IMG/VR virus record: IMGVR_UViG_3300030109_000748
Location: 1 to 22,839 of that record
Direction: 5' to 3' (one strand)
Origin: a virus
Length of the DNA stretch: 22,839 bases
This document shows, piece by piece, positions 14,771 through 22,561 of the stretch. The notes under the pieces are model-generated. The model was not told the DNA's origin. It made no database searches and saw nothing but the letters and a program-made list of their open reading frames with translations. Within the stretch, counting starts at the first letter, position 1. Every line of letters starts with the position of its first letter. The translations under genes were made by a program, and so were the position numbers.

Positions 14771-16312
14771 TTATGAAAACTGTGTGTTTGCAAATCTATT
14801 AACTTCTCTTTCATACTGTTCTTGAGAAGTAAAAAATCTTCTTTCTCCTGCTTCTGCGTCAAAATAACTAGGAGTTCCTACAAAAGCACCTGAAGACATC
14901 CATCTTTCTATCATTTCACCAGCACTTTGTGATCCGTTCTTATATGGGCTTACATCTATTCTAGTATGGTATTGACCTAACTGACTTGCTTTTTCAGAAT
15001 TAAGTTTCATATTAAATTTTTTCATATAACCGTTTACAAAATTGACTGTTTGATCTGTGTGCTGTTTAGCTTGAGAAGGATTAAATCCATTGTAGCTCCA
15101 AGTCATACTATGAGCTAACTGTCCCGTTTTTTGATCGTATTTAATTTCAGAACCACCCATACCCGGTTTTGGTTTACCTCTTCCCCAACCAGTGAGACTA
15201 CTTACAAAAGAAACTGCTTGAAGAGCCAAAGCCACTGTTTGTAATTGAGGAACAAAAGTTGCAATTGTGGAAACAGTGTTTGCCACTCCTCCTAATGTGT
15301 CTCCTTGTTTGAAGGCATTGTAAGCTCCGTAAGCAGATAAGGCAGCTCCAGCACCTTTCATAATGTTTTGTCCTGTAGGACTTCTATAAAATTTACCAAT
15401 AGAACTTTCTGAAAGAGTATCTGAAATGTCTGTTTTAATTCTTCCAAATGCAGTACCTAATCCTACGTTTCCTTCTTCAACCCCGTACCATGCTTCATAA
15501 AGTGCCTCTTTTGCAGGATCGTACAACTTATTAAAAGCAGTTGACACAGTTTTAGCTTCATCTACTAAACCTAACTTATCCACTCCTTTAAATAATAAAG
15601 TGGGATCAGTATTAGCTGATTTCATTAAACCTTCAGCAGATATTCTAGCAGACTCACTAGGTAATGTTTTTAAAAACTGTTGTTGAGCAGCTGTTCCAAA
15701 TAAATCGTCTTTAAATGCTTCGTATGCAGTGCCTAAACCTTTAGTAACATCAAAACCTAATTTTGCAGTTCTAGCAACGCCTTCAGGACTTTTTAGTGAT
15801 TGTTGAAAAGCGTCTGTAAAATCTATATCAAAAGGGTCTTTAATACTTTCTTCAGGAACTTCTCTACCATACTGTTGAACTCTTGCAGTTAAATCTTGAC
15901 CCGGTTTTCGCATCATTTGTAAAGTAGGCTCCGGTGTGTCTACTTTTAACTGAGGCACCTCTGGAGTTCCTACATTTAAAGTTGGTTCAGTTTCAAAAAG
16001 AGGGTCTGCCTCACCTACAGGTTTTATTTGTTTTCTTCTTTCTTCTTCTTTTTTTCTTCTTTCTCTTATTTCTTCAGGATCAGTAAAAGGACTTATGATC
16101 CCCTCTAAATCACTGGCAAACGGATCATATGAAGTTCTTACAGAAACAGGAGGAGCTGCCGGTATAGTCTCCTGCACTGTAGTAACTTGATATGGTTGAG
16201 AAGGTTTTATATCCTCTTGCGTTAAAAGAGCAGACTGTTCACCTAGACCGAAATCCGATTGAACATTTATGTCTGGAGATAAAAACCCCTCATTTGTTTG
16301 CGGTAAAGCCAT
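14771..16312 (-). CDS. Probable internal virion protein
   Basis: The 513-residue protein has no motif I can name with certainty. The first 150 residues are Pro/Glu-rich and disordered-looking, with a charged stretch EEIRERRKKEEERRKQIK at 80-97. A central helical part (160-300) precedes an Ala/Gly/Val-rich amphipathic-to-hydrophobic stretch at about 318-374 (GKGAGAALSAYGAYNAF-like, then TFVPQLQTVALALQAVSFV), typical of phage proteins that insert into or cross the membrane during DNA ejection. The C-terminus is Tyr/Gln-rich (KKFNMKLNSEKASQLGQYHT). Position after the portal genes suits an ejection protein. Its ATG shares a base with the preceding stop (TAATG), suggesting coupled translation. Confidence 0.72.
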   Translation of the reverse strand: MALPQTNEGFLSPDINVQSDFGLGEQSALLTQEDIKPSQPYQVTTVQETIPAAPPVSVRTSYDPFASDLEGIISPFTDPEEIRERRKKEEERRKQIKPVGEADPLFETEPTLNVGTPEVPQLKVDTPEPTLQMMRKPGQDLTARVQQYGREVPEESIKDPFDIDFTDAFQQSLKSPEGVARTAKLGFDVTKGLGTAYEAFKDDLFGTAAQQQFLKTLPSESARISAEGLMKSANTDPTLLFKGVDKLGLVDEAKTVSTAFNKLYDPAKEALYEAWYGVEEGNVGLGTAFGRIKTDISDTLSESSIGKFYRSPTGQNIMKGAGAALSAYGAYNAFKQGDTLGGVANTVSTIATFVPQLQTVALALQAVSFVSSLTGWGRGKPKPGMGGSEIKYDQKTGQLAHSMTWSYNGFNPSQAKQHTDQTVNFVNGYMKKFNMKLNSEKASQLGQYHTRIDVSPYKNGSQSAGEMIERWMSSGAFVGTPSYFDAEAGERRFFTSQEQYEREVNRFANTQFS

Positions 16313-16569
16313 TATTTTTTCTTATCTTCCTTTTTCATCTGATCAAAATTATTCTTCAAGTTGAGAAGCATTGCCAGCAAACTGGCCTTCCCCTGCAGTC
16401 GGTACACCTCCAACTCCGATTGTGCCGTTACCAGCCCCTGTAAGGTCTGAAGGTGAAGTCCCTGCAGGAGTTTGTTGAGGGCCTGCCATGCCTGTGGGTT
16501 GTTCACCACCGGGGACAGCTGCTTCAGCACCTCCTGATTGTTGTTGTTGTTCTGTTGGTTGTTGGGCAT
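16312..16569 (-). CDS. 85-aa protein nested out of frame in the portal 3' end
   Basis: This gene overlaps the last 221 nt of the portal gene in another frame and runs 37 nt past the portal stop. The N-terminus is a Gln/Asn run (PNNQQNNNNNQ); the remainder is a helical domain, WQALNKLLQGLHLQTLQGLV then SELEVYRLQGKASLLAMLLN, ending FDQMKKEDKKK. The VYRLQG-x-x-x-LL pattern is familiar from small phage proteins with helical hairpins encoded just after portals. It is credible because of a well-placed AAAGGA site 7 nt before its ATG, a TAATG junction with the next gene, and a protein-like helical composition. In the overlapped region the portal is Gln/Gly/Pro-rich and probably unstructured, which leaves room for overprinting. 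Confidence 0.75.
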   Translation of the reverse strand: MPNNQQNNNNNQEVLKQLSPVVNNPQAWQALNKLLQGLHLQTLQGLVTAQSELEVYRLQGKASLLAMLLNLKNNFDQMKKEDKKK

Positions 16570-18460
16570 TTTGCATTCCTTTCAGCATTTCTGCGTATAT
16601 TTGAGCTTGGTTAATATCATTGACTAAACTGTCTGGATCAATATCTTGTGAGATAGCTAGTTCTTTTATAAGATTAGGAATCTTAATAAACGGAGCTAAC
16701 ATTGGGTTTACCACTGTCTGTAGTAACATTGTCAGTCTTTGTGAACGTACTTCTTTCTGCATTACAGAAGACACACCTTTTGGTTTGATCTCTAAGTCTC
16801 CTACAATGTCAGGCTGTTCATCGTTAAACTGCATGTTCCATTGAAATAGTGCTTCTCCCAACGGTTTCAAAAGATGATCATCCATGTTTTTAATCACCGT
16901 TTTTATGGATAAGCCAGCCGAACCTAACAACATTGATAGTCCAGCTGCTGTTCTGCCTGTGCCACTAACGCCTGTCTGCCCATGCATAATACTGGGAATC
17001 CCAGTCTCTTCATCAGCCAACTGTCTAGCTTTATCATACATTTGTATGTTTTCACCAGCGGTATTAGGGAACTTAATACCATTCACTGCGGTTCCTGTAA
17101 CGCCAGACTGTCTTCTGAATATCTTACCCGGAAATATATCGTAGTTCTGTCCGGGAACTAATGATGTCTCATCAACATCAAATATTAAATTACCTGCAAG
17201 TGTTAAGTTATCAATAGCCATTCGTACATGACCATTCATTAACATCTGTGCATCTTCCATGTTCTCTGGTACTCCAATACCCCATAGTTGATAAGGGCTT
17301 ATTTCATATGGAAATACCTGATAGGGTATTCTTGTTGGTGTGAAAGGGTTAATTACAGCACGTAATACTTGACTTCCACAAATCCATGCATTTATTTGTA
17401 CTTTTCCTAGTGGGTCTACATCTCCTACATCTTTTCCAATCTGTTGAAGAAAGGATACGTCTACAGCACCCCAATACTCTAATACTTCATATCTTTCATT
17501 AGATGCTCTAGATAGATACTCATCATCTCTAATTAAACTCTCAAAATACTTATCTACGTAGTTTCCACCACCTGTCAACACAGTTCTAATGGCATCAGGG
17601 TCGAACATTGGCATATCCATAAGATTACGAAGCTGTTCTCTGTTCATCCTGTGTCTTTGTATTACGAAATCTGCATCGTTTATGTTCGTAGCTATAGGAT
17701 CAGGGTATAAATCCCAACAAGATACAGACTCTATCTTAGGTACATCTCTATAATATGGAGAGTACATTCTGCTTCCTTGATCGTCTTTTTGCCATTTATG
17801 CACTGTTTTTGTATGTGTAAACGGGCCTTTTACAATACCTGTGCCTAGTAATACAGACTCAAATATTGAGTTTCGTAAGGTGCTTACAGCGTTGGATTCT
17901 GTCAGTTGATCTAATATAACCTTCTCCATACGCATGGCAGCCTCTTGTGCAGGAGATATCTGTGGTTCTCCCATCAAGGCAGGCCCTTCTGCTACAGGTG
18001 CACCTTCGTATTTATCTTTCAGACCACCTAAGTAGTCTTTTTCTGTAGCTTGAGTAGCTCCGGGTGGCATTTCTCTGCCATCACCTTCAAACCCATAGGG
18101 ACTTTTCATTTCATCAATTGGTGTTTTCAAATGTGCAAATTCAGCAATACCTTCAGGTACAGGTGTAGATTCCACAGTGAGTGGAAACTTCTTATTTGCA
18201 AATAAGATATCTACTATCTGTCCGTAGGCAGCCAACACTTTAGTTTTGGTTATTTTTATAAATACTTTAGACTTCTCAGTGTTTGTGTACTGTGTACTAG
18301 AATCATAAACACCTCTGAAGTTCTTATAAGCCTTTAACCATCGTTCTTCATGCACCAATCGACCATTTTCAGCTTCTTGAAAATAGCCGTTTATTAAACC
18401 TACAAGTCCCGGAGCTTGACTATCGTCAAGTTCTGTAGATATGTCTACAGGATCACTCAT
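16349..18460 (-). CDS. Portal protein
   Basis: The 703-residue protein is the head-tail connector that forms the dodecameric DNA channel. It opens with a helical clip/wing region (GLINGYFQEAENGRLVHEER, then WLKAYKNFRGVYDSS) and has portal-like motifs such as KVFIKITKTKVLAAYGQIVD (about 65-84), SCWDLYPDPIATNINDADFV and FPYEISPYQLWGIGVPENME, followed by a helical crown with RTAAGLSMLLGSAG. The last 75 or so residues are Gln/Gly/Pro/Ala-rich and overlap an 85-aa gene in another frame. Its position after the terminase and two intervening genes is usual. The ATG follows the previous stop by 3 nt with a GAGGG site upstream. Length is at the large end for short-tailed phages because of the disordered tail. 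Confidence 0.9.
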   Translation of the reverse strand: MSDPVDISTELDDSQAPGLVGLINGYFQEAENGRLVHEERWLKAYKNFRGVYDSSTQYTNTEKSKVFIKITKTKVLAAYGQIVDILFANKKFPLTVESTPVPEGIAEFAHLKTPIDEMKSPYGFEGDGREMPPGATQATEKDYLGGLKDKYEGAPVAEGPALMGEPQISPAQEAAMRMEKVILDQLTESNAVSTLRNSIFESVLLGTGIVKGPFTHTKTVHKWQKDDQGSRMYSPYYRDVPKIESVSCWDLYPDPIATNINDADFVIQRHRMNREQLRNLMDMPMFDPDAIRTVLTGGGNYVDKYFESLIRDDEYLSRASNERYEVLEYWGAVDVSFLQQIGKDVGDVDPLGKVQINAWICGSQVLRAVINPFTPTRIPYQVFPYEISPYQLWGIGVPENMEDAQMLMNGHVRMAIDNLTLAGNLIFDVDETSLVPGQNYDIFPGKIFRRQSGVTGTAVNGIKFPNTAGENIQMYDKARQLADEETGIPSIMHGQTGVSGTGRTAAGLSMLLGSAGLSIKTVIKNMDDHLLKPLGEALFQWNMQFNDEQPDIVGDLEIKPKGVSSVMQKEVRSQRLTMLLQTVVNPMLAPFIKIPNLIKELAISQDIDPDSLVNDINQAQIYAEMLKGMQNAQQPTEQQQQSGGAEAAVPGGEQPTGMAGPQQTPAGTSPSDLTGAGNGTIGVGGVPTAGEGQFAGNASQLEE
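16577..16582 (-). promoter_or_regulatory. Ribosome-binding site inside the portal gene
   Basis: AAAGGA on the minus strand, 7 nt before the ATG at 16569, lies within portal coding sequence. It has the same form as the sites of scaffold, decoration and coiled-coil genes, and is the main evidence that the nested 85-aa frame is translated. Confidence 0.7.
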
Positions 18461-18463
18461 CTA

Positions 18464-18706
18464 TTAGCCCTCTGTACCTTGATAGCCTTGCTTTTGCATC
18501 TGTCCCATTATATAACCTGCTTGACCCATATGTCTATTTCCAGCGGGTTTTGGTACAGCCACATTGTAGGAATTTAGGTCTGTAGAGCCTAGTAGCATCT
18601 GGTCTAAACCTTCTCTATATAGAGAACCTTCGCTAGCCTCATTCATTACACCTTGTTTGGACATTTGTCCCATGATGTAACCTTTATCGTAAGTTCCTTT
18701 TGGCAT
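18464..18706 (-). CDS. 80-aa protein with a duplicated GYIMGQM-x-KQG motif
   Basis: The protein contains GYIMGQMSKQG at residues 9-19 and GYIMGQMQKQG at 64-74, separated by a charged spacer. The remaining residues show no recognisable domain. The two motifs differ by one amino acid yet by five synonymous codon changes, so both copies are held constant by selection. A strong AAGGAGGT site precedes the ATG. It lies between the recombinase-like gene and the portal, 3 nt before the latter. The duplicated short motif may bind a symmetric partner such as a portal or terminase ring, but I know no family and offer no function. Confidence 0.75.
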   Translation of the reverse strand: MPKGTYDKGYIMGQMSKQGVMNEASEGSLYREGLDQMLLGSTDLNSYNVAVPKPAGNRHMGQAGYIMGQMQKQGYQGTEG

Positions 18707-18734
18707 GTTTACCTCCTTTTTTGGTTGTTAAAAA

Positions 18735-20648
18735 TTATGATCCACCTCTAATACCACCGAATGGTACTAATTTCTTTAATTGTTCCTCTAAAGGAACTGT
18801 TTCCTCACCTTTTCTTTTAAATAAAGTAATTGGCAAAGGGCTGTATGTTTCTTCTAATATTCTAGCTGCTTTTCTTTCTTCTCCAGTGTCTATTCCTATT
18901 GTTTCTGTCATTCTATTTAATAGATTTTTTTCATCTTCTTCTAATTCATATGCTTCAACAGGAGTAGTGGCTACTTCAGTTACAGCGGCAGCGGTTATTC
19001 CTGCACCAGCTATTCCTAAACCTTTTGCTATAGGTTTTTTAAGAGGACCTGATTTTTTAATACCTTCTTTAGCTTTTTTTAATATTTTACTAAAAGCAGA
19101 TTGCTGTTCTTCAATAGGGAGCTGTTTTATATTTTCAATATCTTGGTTTTTAATATTATATTTATTAATAATAGTGTTCATACTATCAGAATTAAAATTT
19201 ATAGCTTTTTTAGGAGTTTCTTCTAGTCCAACCTGTCTTGCTTGTCTTGTTTCTTGTGCTTTTAATAAGCTAGTTTCTTTTTTTGATTCAAATTCTGCTA
19301 CTTGAGCTTCTTGACCTGCTATATAAGTTTTTTGTTGAGCATCTCTTCTTTCTTTTAATCTAAGCAACTCTTCAGGAGTCATGTCTCTGCTATTTCTAGC
19401 ACCGGTGTCTTCTAAACTATCTAGTTCTATAACTCGTGTGTCATTAGCTATTTTTACACCTGAGTTTCTTGCTATATCATTTATATCTTCTGTATTTAAA
19501 ATGTCCGCTATTAAATTTTCATATTTACGTAATGCAGATAATACTTTTTCGTCAGCCCCTACTCCCTCAATATTACTTATATAATGCTTAGCAGATGTTA
19601 AAGACAAAGTTTGAACAAATTCAACATCAGACCCATGACCAAGTAATTTAACCGCAATTTCAGGGTTGTTTATAGAGGGGTGCATAGCAATTGTACTAGC
19701 AGCTATTTTTCTAAGGCCAGAATAACCAACTATTGGTTTGCCCATTATTATTTCAAATTCTTTCATTTTAGGAGCAAAATGATCTTTTATAGAACTGGAT
19801 AATTTAGCTGTAGTTATATTTTCAAATAGCTTACTTCTACCTTTATTAACAGCATCATTGTATTCTAAATCAACCATATTACTTAAAAATTCAGTAAGTT
19901 TATAGTTTGGAAAGTTTTTTTGTCCTCTTCCTTTTTTGTTAGGCAACATAATACTAAACCCACCATCAGAGTTTTTATACAATAAAGGCCTTGTTACTGT
20001 GCCTGATTTTGCACCTTTTTCTGTAATGTGTATGTCTGTTAAATCTGCTCCTCTGTTTGGAAGTATAGCAGATAATAAAAAAGATTTAGCGTATGCAGGC
20101 CCATATTTAGGATTAGCAGCTATTTCTTGAGCAGCCTCAATTATTTTAGGCCATACTACCTCTGGTTTTGGAACTTTTATAAATTTTGCTGTACCTCTAG
20201 CCTGTGGTGCTTTTATTATTCTTTTAGCATATTCTATTTTTTTGTTGCCAATTTTTTTTCCTTTAGCAAAATTAAAAACAATACCATCTAAGGCTTGAGT
20301 TTTTACTACTTTTCCTTCTGAAAAACCTCTATTCTGTAAATCAACTTCAGTGTCAAAATCAGTCATAAAATTTTTATCTAACTCATTTTTAAAACTTACT
20401 AAGGTTGATCTAAAAGTTTTTGCAGAAGTAGGTTCAGCGTCAGGTAATAATTCATTAAATTGTTTAACAACAGCGTCTTCTAAATCAGCATCAGAAAAAT
20501 TAATACCTTTTTGCTTAGCCTCCATTATAAAAGCATCTCTGTAAGTAAGAGTGTTGTTGCCTATTTTTTTTATAAAGTAATCGTCTGAAGGAACACCTTT
20601 AAATCCTTCAGGAAATAAAATATCTACTATTTGTTTGTTTTTTGCCAT
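18735..20648 (-). CDS. Tyrosine-recombinase-like protein with long C-terminal extension, in the packaging module
   Basis: The 637-residue protein has three parts. Residues about 1-175 resemble an N-terminal DNA-binding region. Residues 180-360 look like a tyrosine recombinase catalytic domain: box I in SFLLSAILPNRGADLTDI with Arg199, a possible catalytic Lys at 238-239 in PNKKGRGQ, box II in YSGLRKIAAS with Arg313, LLGHGS with His338, and Tyr356 in AKHYISN. Spacings Arg199-Arg313 (114) and Arg313-His338 (25) fit the family. Departures: the usual His of H-x-L-R is Ser310, and Tyr356 is 18 residues after His338 instead of about 9. Residues 420-475 are a charged coiled coil, and 538-568 a Gly/Ala/Val stretch (AKGLGIAGAGITAAAVTEVA) typical of large phage virion proteins. 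It follows the terminase stop by 3 nt, with a weak ribosome-binding site. It may be a packaged, co-injected recombinase or a degenerate structural derivative. Confidence 0.75.
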   Translation of the reverse strand: MAKNKQIVDILFPEGFKGVPSDDYFIKKIGNNTLTYRDAFIMEAKQKGINFSDADLEDAVVKQFNELLPDAEPTSAKTFRSTLVSFKNELDKNFMTDFDTEVDLQNRGFSEGKVVKTQALDGIVFNFAKGKKIGNKKIEYAKRIIKAPQARGTAKFIKVPKPEVVWPKIIEAAQEIAANPKYGPAYAKSFLLSAILPNRGADLTDIHITEKGAKSGTVTRPLLYKNSDGGFSIMLPNKKGRGQKNFPNYKLTEFLSNMVDLEYNDAVNKGRSKLFENITTAKLSSSIKDHFAPKMKEFEIIMGKPIVGYSGLRKIAASTIAMHPSINNPEIAVKLLGHGSDVEFVQTLSLTSAKHYISNIEGVGADEKVLSALRKYENLIADILNTEDINDIARNSGVKIANDTRVIELDSLEDTGARNSRDMTPEELLRLKERRDAQQKTYIAGQEAQVAEFESKKETSLLKAQETRQARQVGLEETPKKAINFNSDSMNTIINKYNIKNQDIENIKQLPIEEQQSAFSKILKKAKEGIKKSGPLKKPIAKGLGIAGAGITAAAVTEVATTPVEAYELEEDEKNLLNRMTETIGIDTGEERKAARILEETYSPLPITLFKRKGEETVPLEEQLKKLVPFGGIRGGS

Positions 20649-20651
20649 CTA

Positions 20652-22337
20652 TTAATATCCAAATACTTGATCTTGTGGTTCATACTGCTGTGTCTGTTTT
20701 GTCATCCTATGTGGAGAATGCACATTCATCAGAGTCCTACTCATCATCATATACCTCAACGCATCGTAAGCATGGTCTTCAGCTTTCGTATCCACATCTT
20801 CAGGATTGGTTTTAGATATGGGTAGTGTAGGTAGAGTCCTGATTGTATTGTTGCACGTAGAAAAAAAGCGAACCCTAGCATTACCGTGGTCGTCACAGGC
20901 TAATCTCCTGTGTACTTCTATCTTTCCTGCAATTCTGTTCCTGTCCGCTGGTGTCCATCGTGCTCCTCTCCTTACCATAGTCTCTGCAATAGAAGGCCCT
21001 AAGCCTGTTCTGTTCCAACAGGAAGAATCCAGCGTTGTTTGCTGCATCGGTGGGTCTTCTCTTTCCATTTGTACTATCAAATCTCCTAACCTCTCTCCTG
21101 TATATCCTTTTACGTATAATTCTCTGTATATCCATATGTTATTGTCCCAATCTATGGCTCCCCATAAGATACAAGACGGTGAAGAATAGCCATAATCGCC
21201 TGATCTTATCCTTGTCCAGCCCGATGGCACCTCAAAAGGCTCTACAACGTGTGTCTCACGACTAAATTCAGTAAAAGCAGAGCCATCTGCTACGTCCCAG
21301 TCACCTTCTAACAACCTTTTTCTCTCTATTTCCGGTAGAGACATCAACATCGCCTCATATTGACCGTCTTCAAACAGATATGGGTTGTCTGTCAACCTTG
21401 CAGGCACGAATTTACGTAAAAATAACGGTTCATCGGCCTTTGGGTGGTTCATTGGGTACTTCAAAACCTTACCAGTGTCAAAATCCCTAGCCCAAAATGG
21501 ACTATCTGGTGGATTAGGGTCTAAATACATCTTTTTTACCCACCAACCTCCTACTCCTCCGGGGTTTGCTGTACATCTCATGTACATTCCTAGTTCTGGA
21601 TCAGTAGTTCTAAGTCTAGAACGTAGGTAATTCCACACGTATGGTGTGGGGTAGTTCGTAATCTCGTCTATTCCTATCCAATTGAACGCTTGTCCTTGGT
21701 ATCTAGTCACATCTCGGTCATCATCTACGTATGAAAACCATACTCTAGCACCTGATGGGAACTGCCAGATGGACTTTGCCTCTTTAAATACAGCTCCGGG
21801 GAACGCTTTTGGATAGAGTTGCTTGCTTTTGTCTATCAATTCGGTCAATTCAGCTAGTGTTCTTCTCAACAGCAACCCTCTATGGTTGGGATTTGATGCA
21901 TCTCGCAGTACATCTGCTAGTAATGCATAGGATTTTCCCCCTCCTGCTGCTCCTCCGTATAAGACATCTCTTTCAGGTGACTCAAGGAATGTAGTTTGAG
22001 GGCCTTCGTTGGCTCTGAATACTACATCGTGGTGCTGTAAATGCTCACGTACAGCTTGAGGCACCTTCTTTAAGTCCTCGTCAGTGATTACACTTACGGA
22101 CTTCTGTCTTCCCTTTAGAGCATTGTCCACTTTGACAGCAGCCTGTTGTGCCTCTTTAGATTTTCTTCTGGCATTCTTAGCTTGCTTCGTCAATCTTTCA
22201 GCTCTTCGTTTCTTTTCGGAAAGCTGTCTTTGAGTGGCCAATCTGGCCTTCATCTTCATCGACCAGTTATAACTCGTTTTTGGTTCTCCCTCTTTTTTGG
22301 GAGGTCTACCTCTTTTTGGTTTCTGTTCTTCTGTCAT
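20652..22337 (-). CDS. terL: Terminase large subunit (packaging ATPase-nuclease)
   Basis: The 561-residue protein powers DNA packaging into the procapsid and cuts the genome. ATPase motifs are clear: Walker A GGAAGGGKS at 128-136 (Lys135), Walker B WIGIDE at 220-225 (Asp224, Glu225) and the coupling motif TANPGG at 256-261. The RNase H-like nuclease follows: Asp381 in SGDYGYSSPS, Asp437 in TTLDSSCW, and Asp521/Asp525 in KAEDHAYDALRYMM. The first 100 or so residues are an unusual basic extension with an AT-hook-like KRGRPPKK at 8-15 and a Lys/Arg-rich helix (about 28-65). The start overlaps the stop of the 75-aa upstream gene (ATGA). Assignment is very secure. Confidence 0.97.
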   Translation of the reverse strand: MTEEQKPKRGRPPKKEGEPKTSYNWSMKMKARLATQRQLSEKKRRAERLTKQAKNARRKSKEAQQAAVKVDNALKGRQKSVSVITDEDLKKVPQAVREHLQHHDVVFRANEGPQTTFLESPERDVLYGGAAGGGKSYALLADVLRDASNPNHRGLLLRRTLAELTELIDKSKQLYPKAFPGAVFKEAKSIWQFPSGARVWFSYVDDDRDVTRYQGQAFNWIGIDEITNYPTPYVWNYLRSRLRTTDPELGMYMRCTANPGGVGGWWVKKMYLDPNPPDSPFWARDFDTGKVLKYPMNHPKADEPLFLRKFVPARLTDNPYLFEDGQYEAMLMSLPEIERKRLLEGDWDVADGSAFTEFSRETHVVEPFEVPSGWTRIRSGDYGYSSPSCILWGAIDWDNNIWIYRELYVKGYTGERLGDLIVQMEREDPPMQQTTLDSSCWNRTGLGPSIAETMVRRGARWTPADRNRIAGKIEVHRRLACDDHGNARVRFFSTCNNTIRTLPTLPISKTNPEDVDTKAEDHAYDALRYMMMSRTLMNVHSPHRMTKQTQQYEPQDQVFGY

Positions 22338-22561
22338 CTATCTAAATGTACACCTATTTTCATTCGCTTTGTAAGACCGGGGTTTGATATTCTTCTACCG
22401 GATGCTGTGCTTAACCACCTTGCAGCTTTTGCAGGCCCACAGCTGTTTGCGAATGTAAACGCCTTTTCTAATAATTCTAATTCCTTATCTACAGGAATAT
22501 ATTCTTTTCCGTCCTCTGATAGTTCATACCCAAATGGTATGGTTGATGTTGTTCTTCTCAA
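22334..22561 (-). CDS. Helix-turn-helix-like small protein in the small-terminase position
   Basis: The 75-residue protein starts RRTTSTIPFGYELSEDGKEY and continues with IPVDKELELLEKAFTFANSC, then GPAKAARWLSTASGRRISNP. The FGY-x-L...I-P...A-x-W-L...I-S...G-L pattern resembles the short resolvase-associated recombinase domain and its helix-turn-helix. I recall similar stand-alone proteins directly upstream of the large terminase in marine phages. Position suggests a DNA-recognition role in packaging (TerS-like), but the sequence is shorter than typical TerS and this is inference. It starts at TTG (22559-22561), overlapping the preceding TGA as TTGA, with an AAGGTGA site 5-8 nt upstream. It ends as ATGA into terL. 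Confidence 0.7.
   Translation of the reverse strand: MRRTTSTIPFGYELSEDGKEYIPVDKELELLEKAFTFANSCGPAKAARWLSTASGRRISNPGLTKRMKIGVHLDR

Noticed and set aside
18707-18734. Attachment site beside the recombinase-like gene
   Set aside because: The gap is 28 nt and holds only a ribosome-binding site and an A/T run; the upstream gap to terL is 3 nt. No tRNA fragment or core-type repeat was seen.
20893-21135. 80-codon minus-strand frame inside terL
   Set aside because: It is Arg/Lys-rich by frame shadowing of the terminase nuclease domain, with no start signal or junction with other genes.
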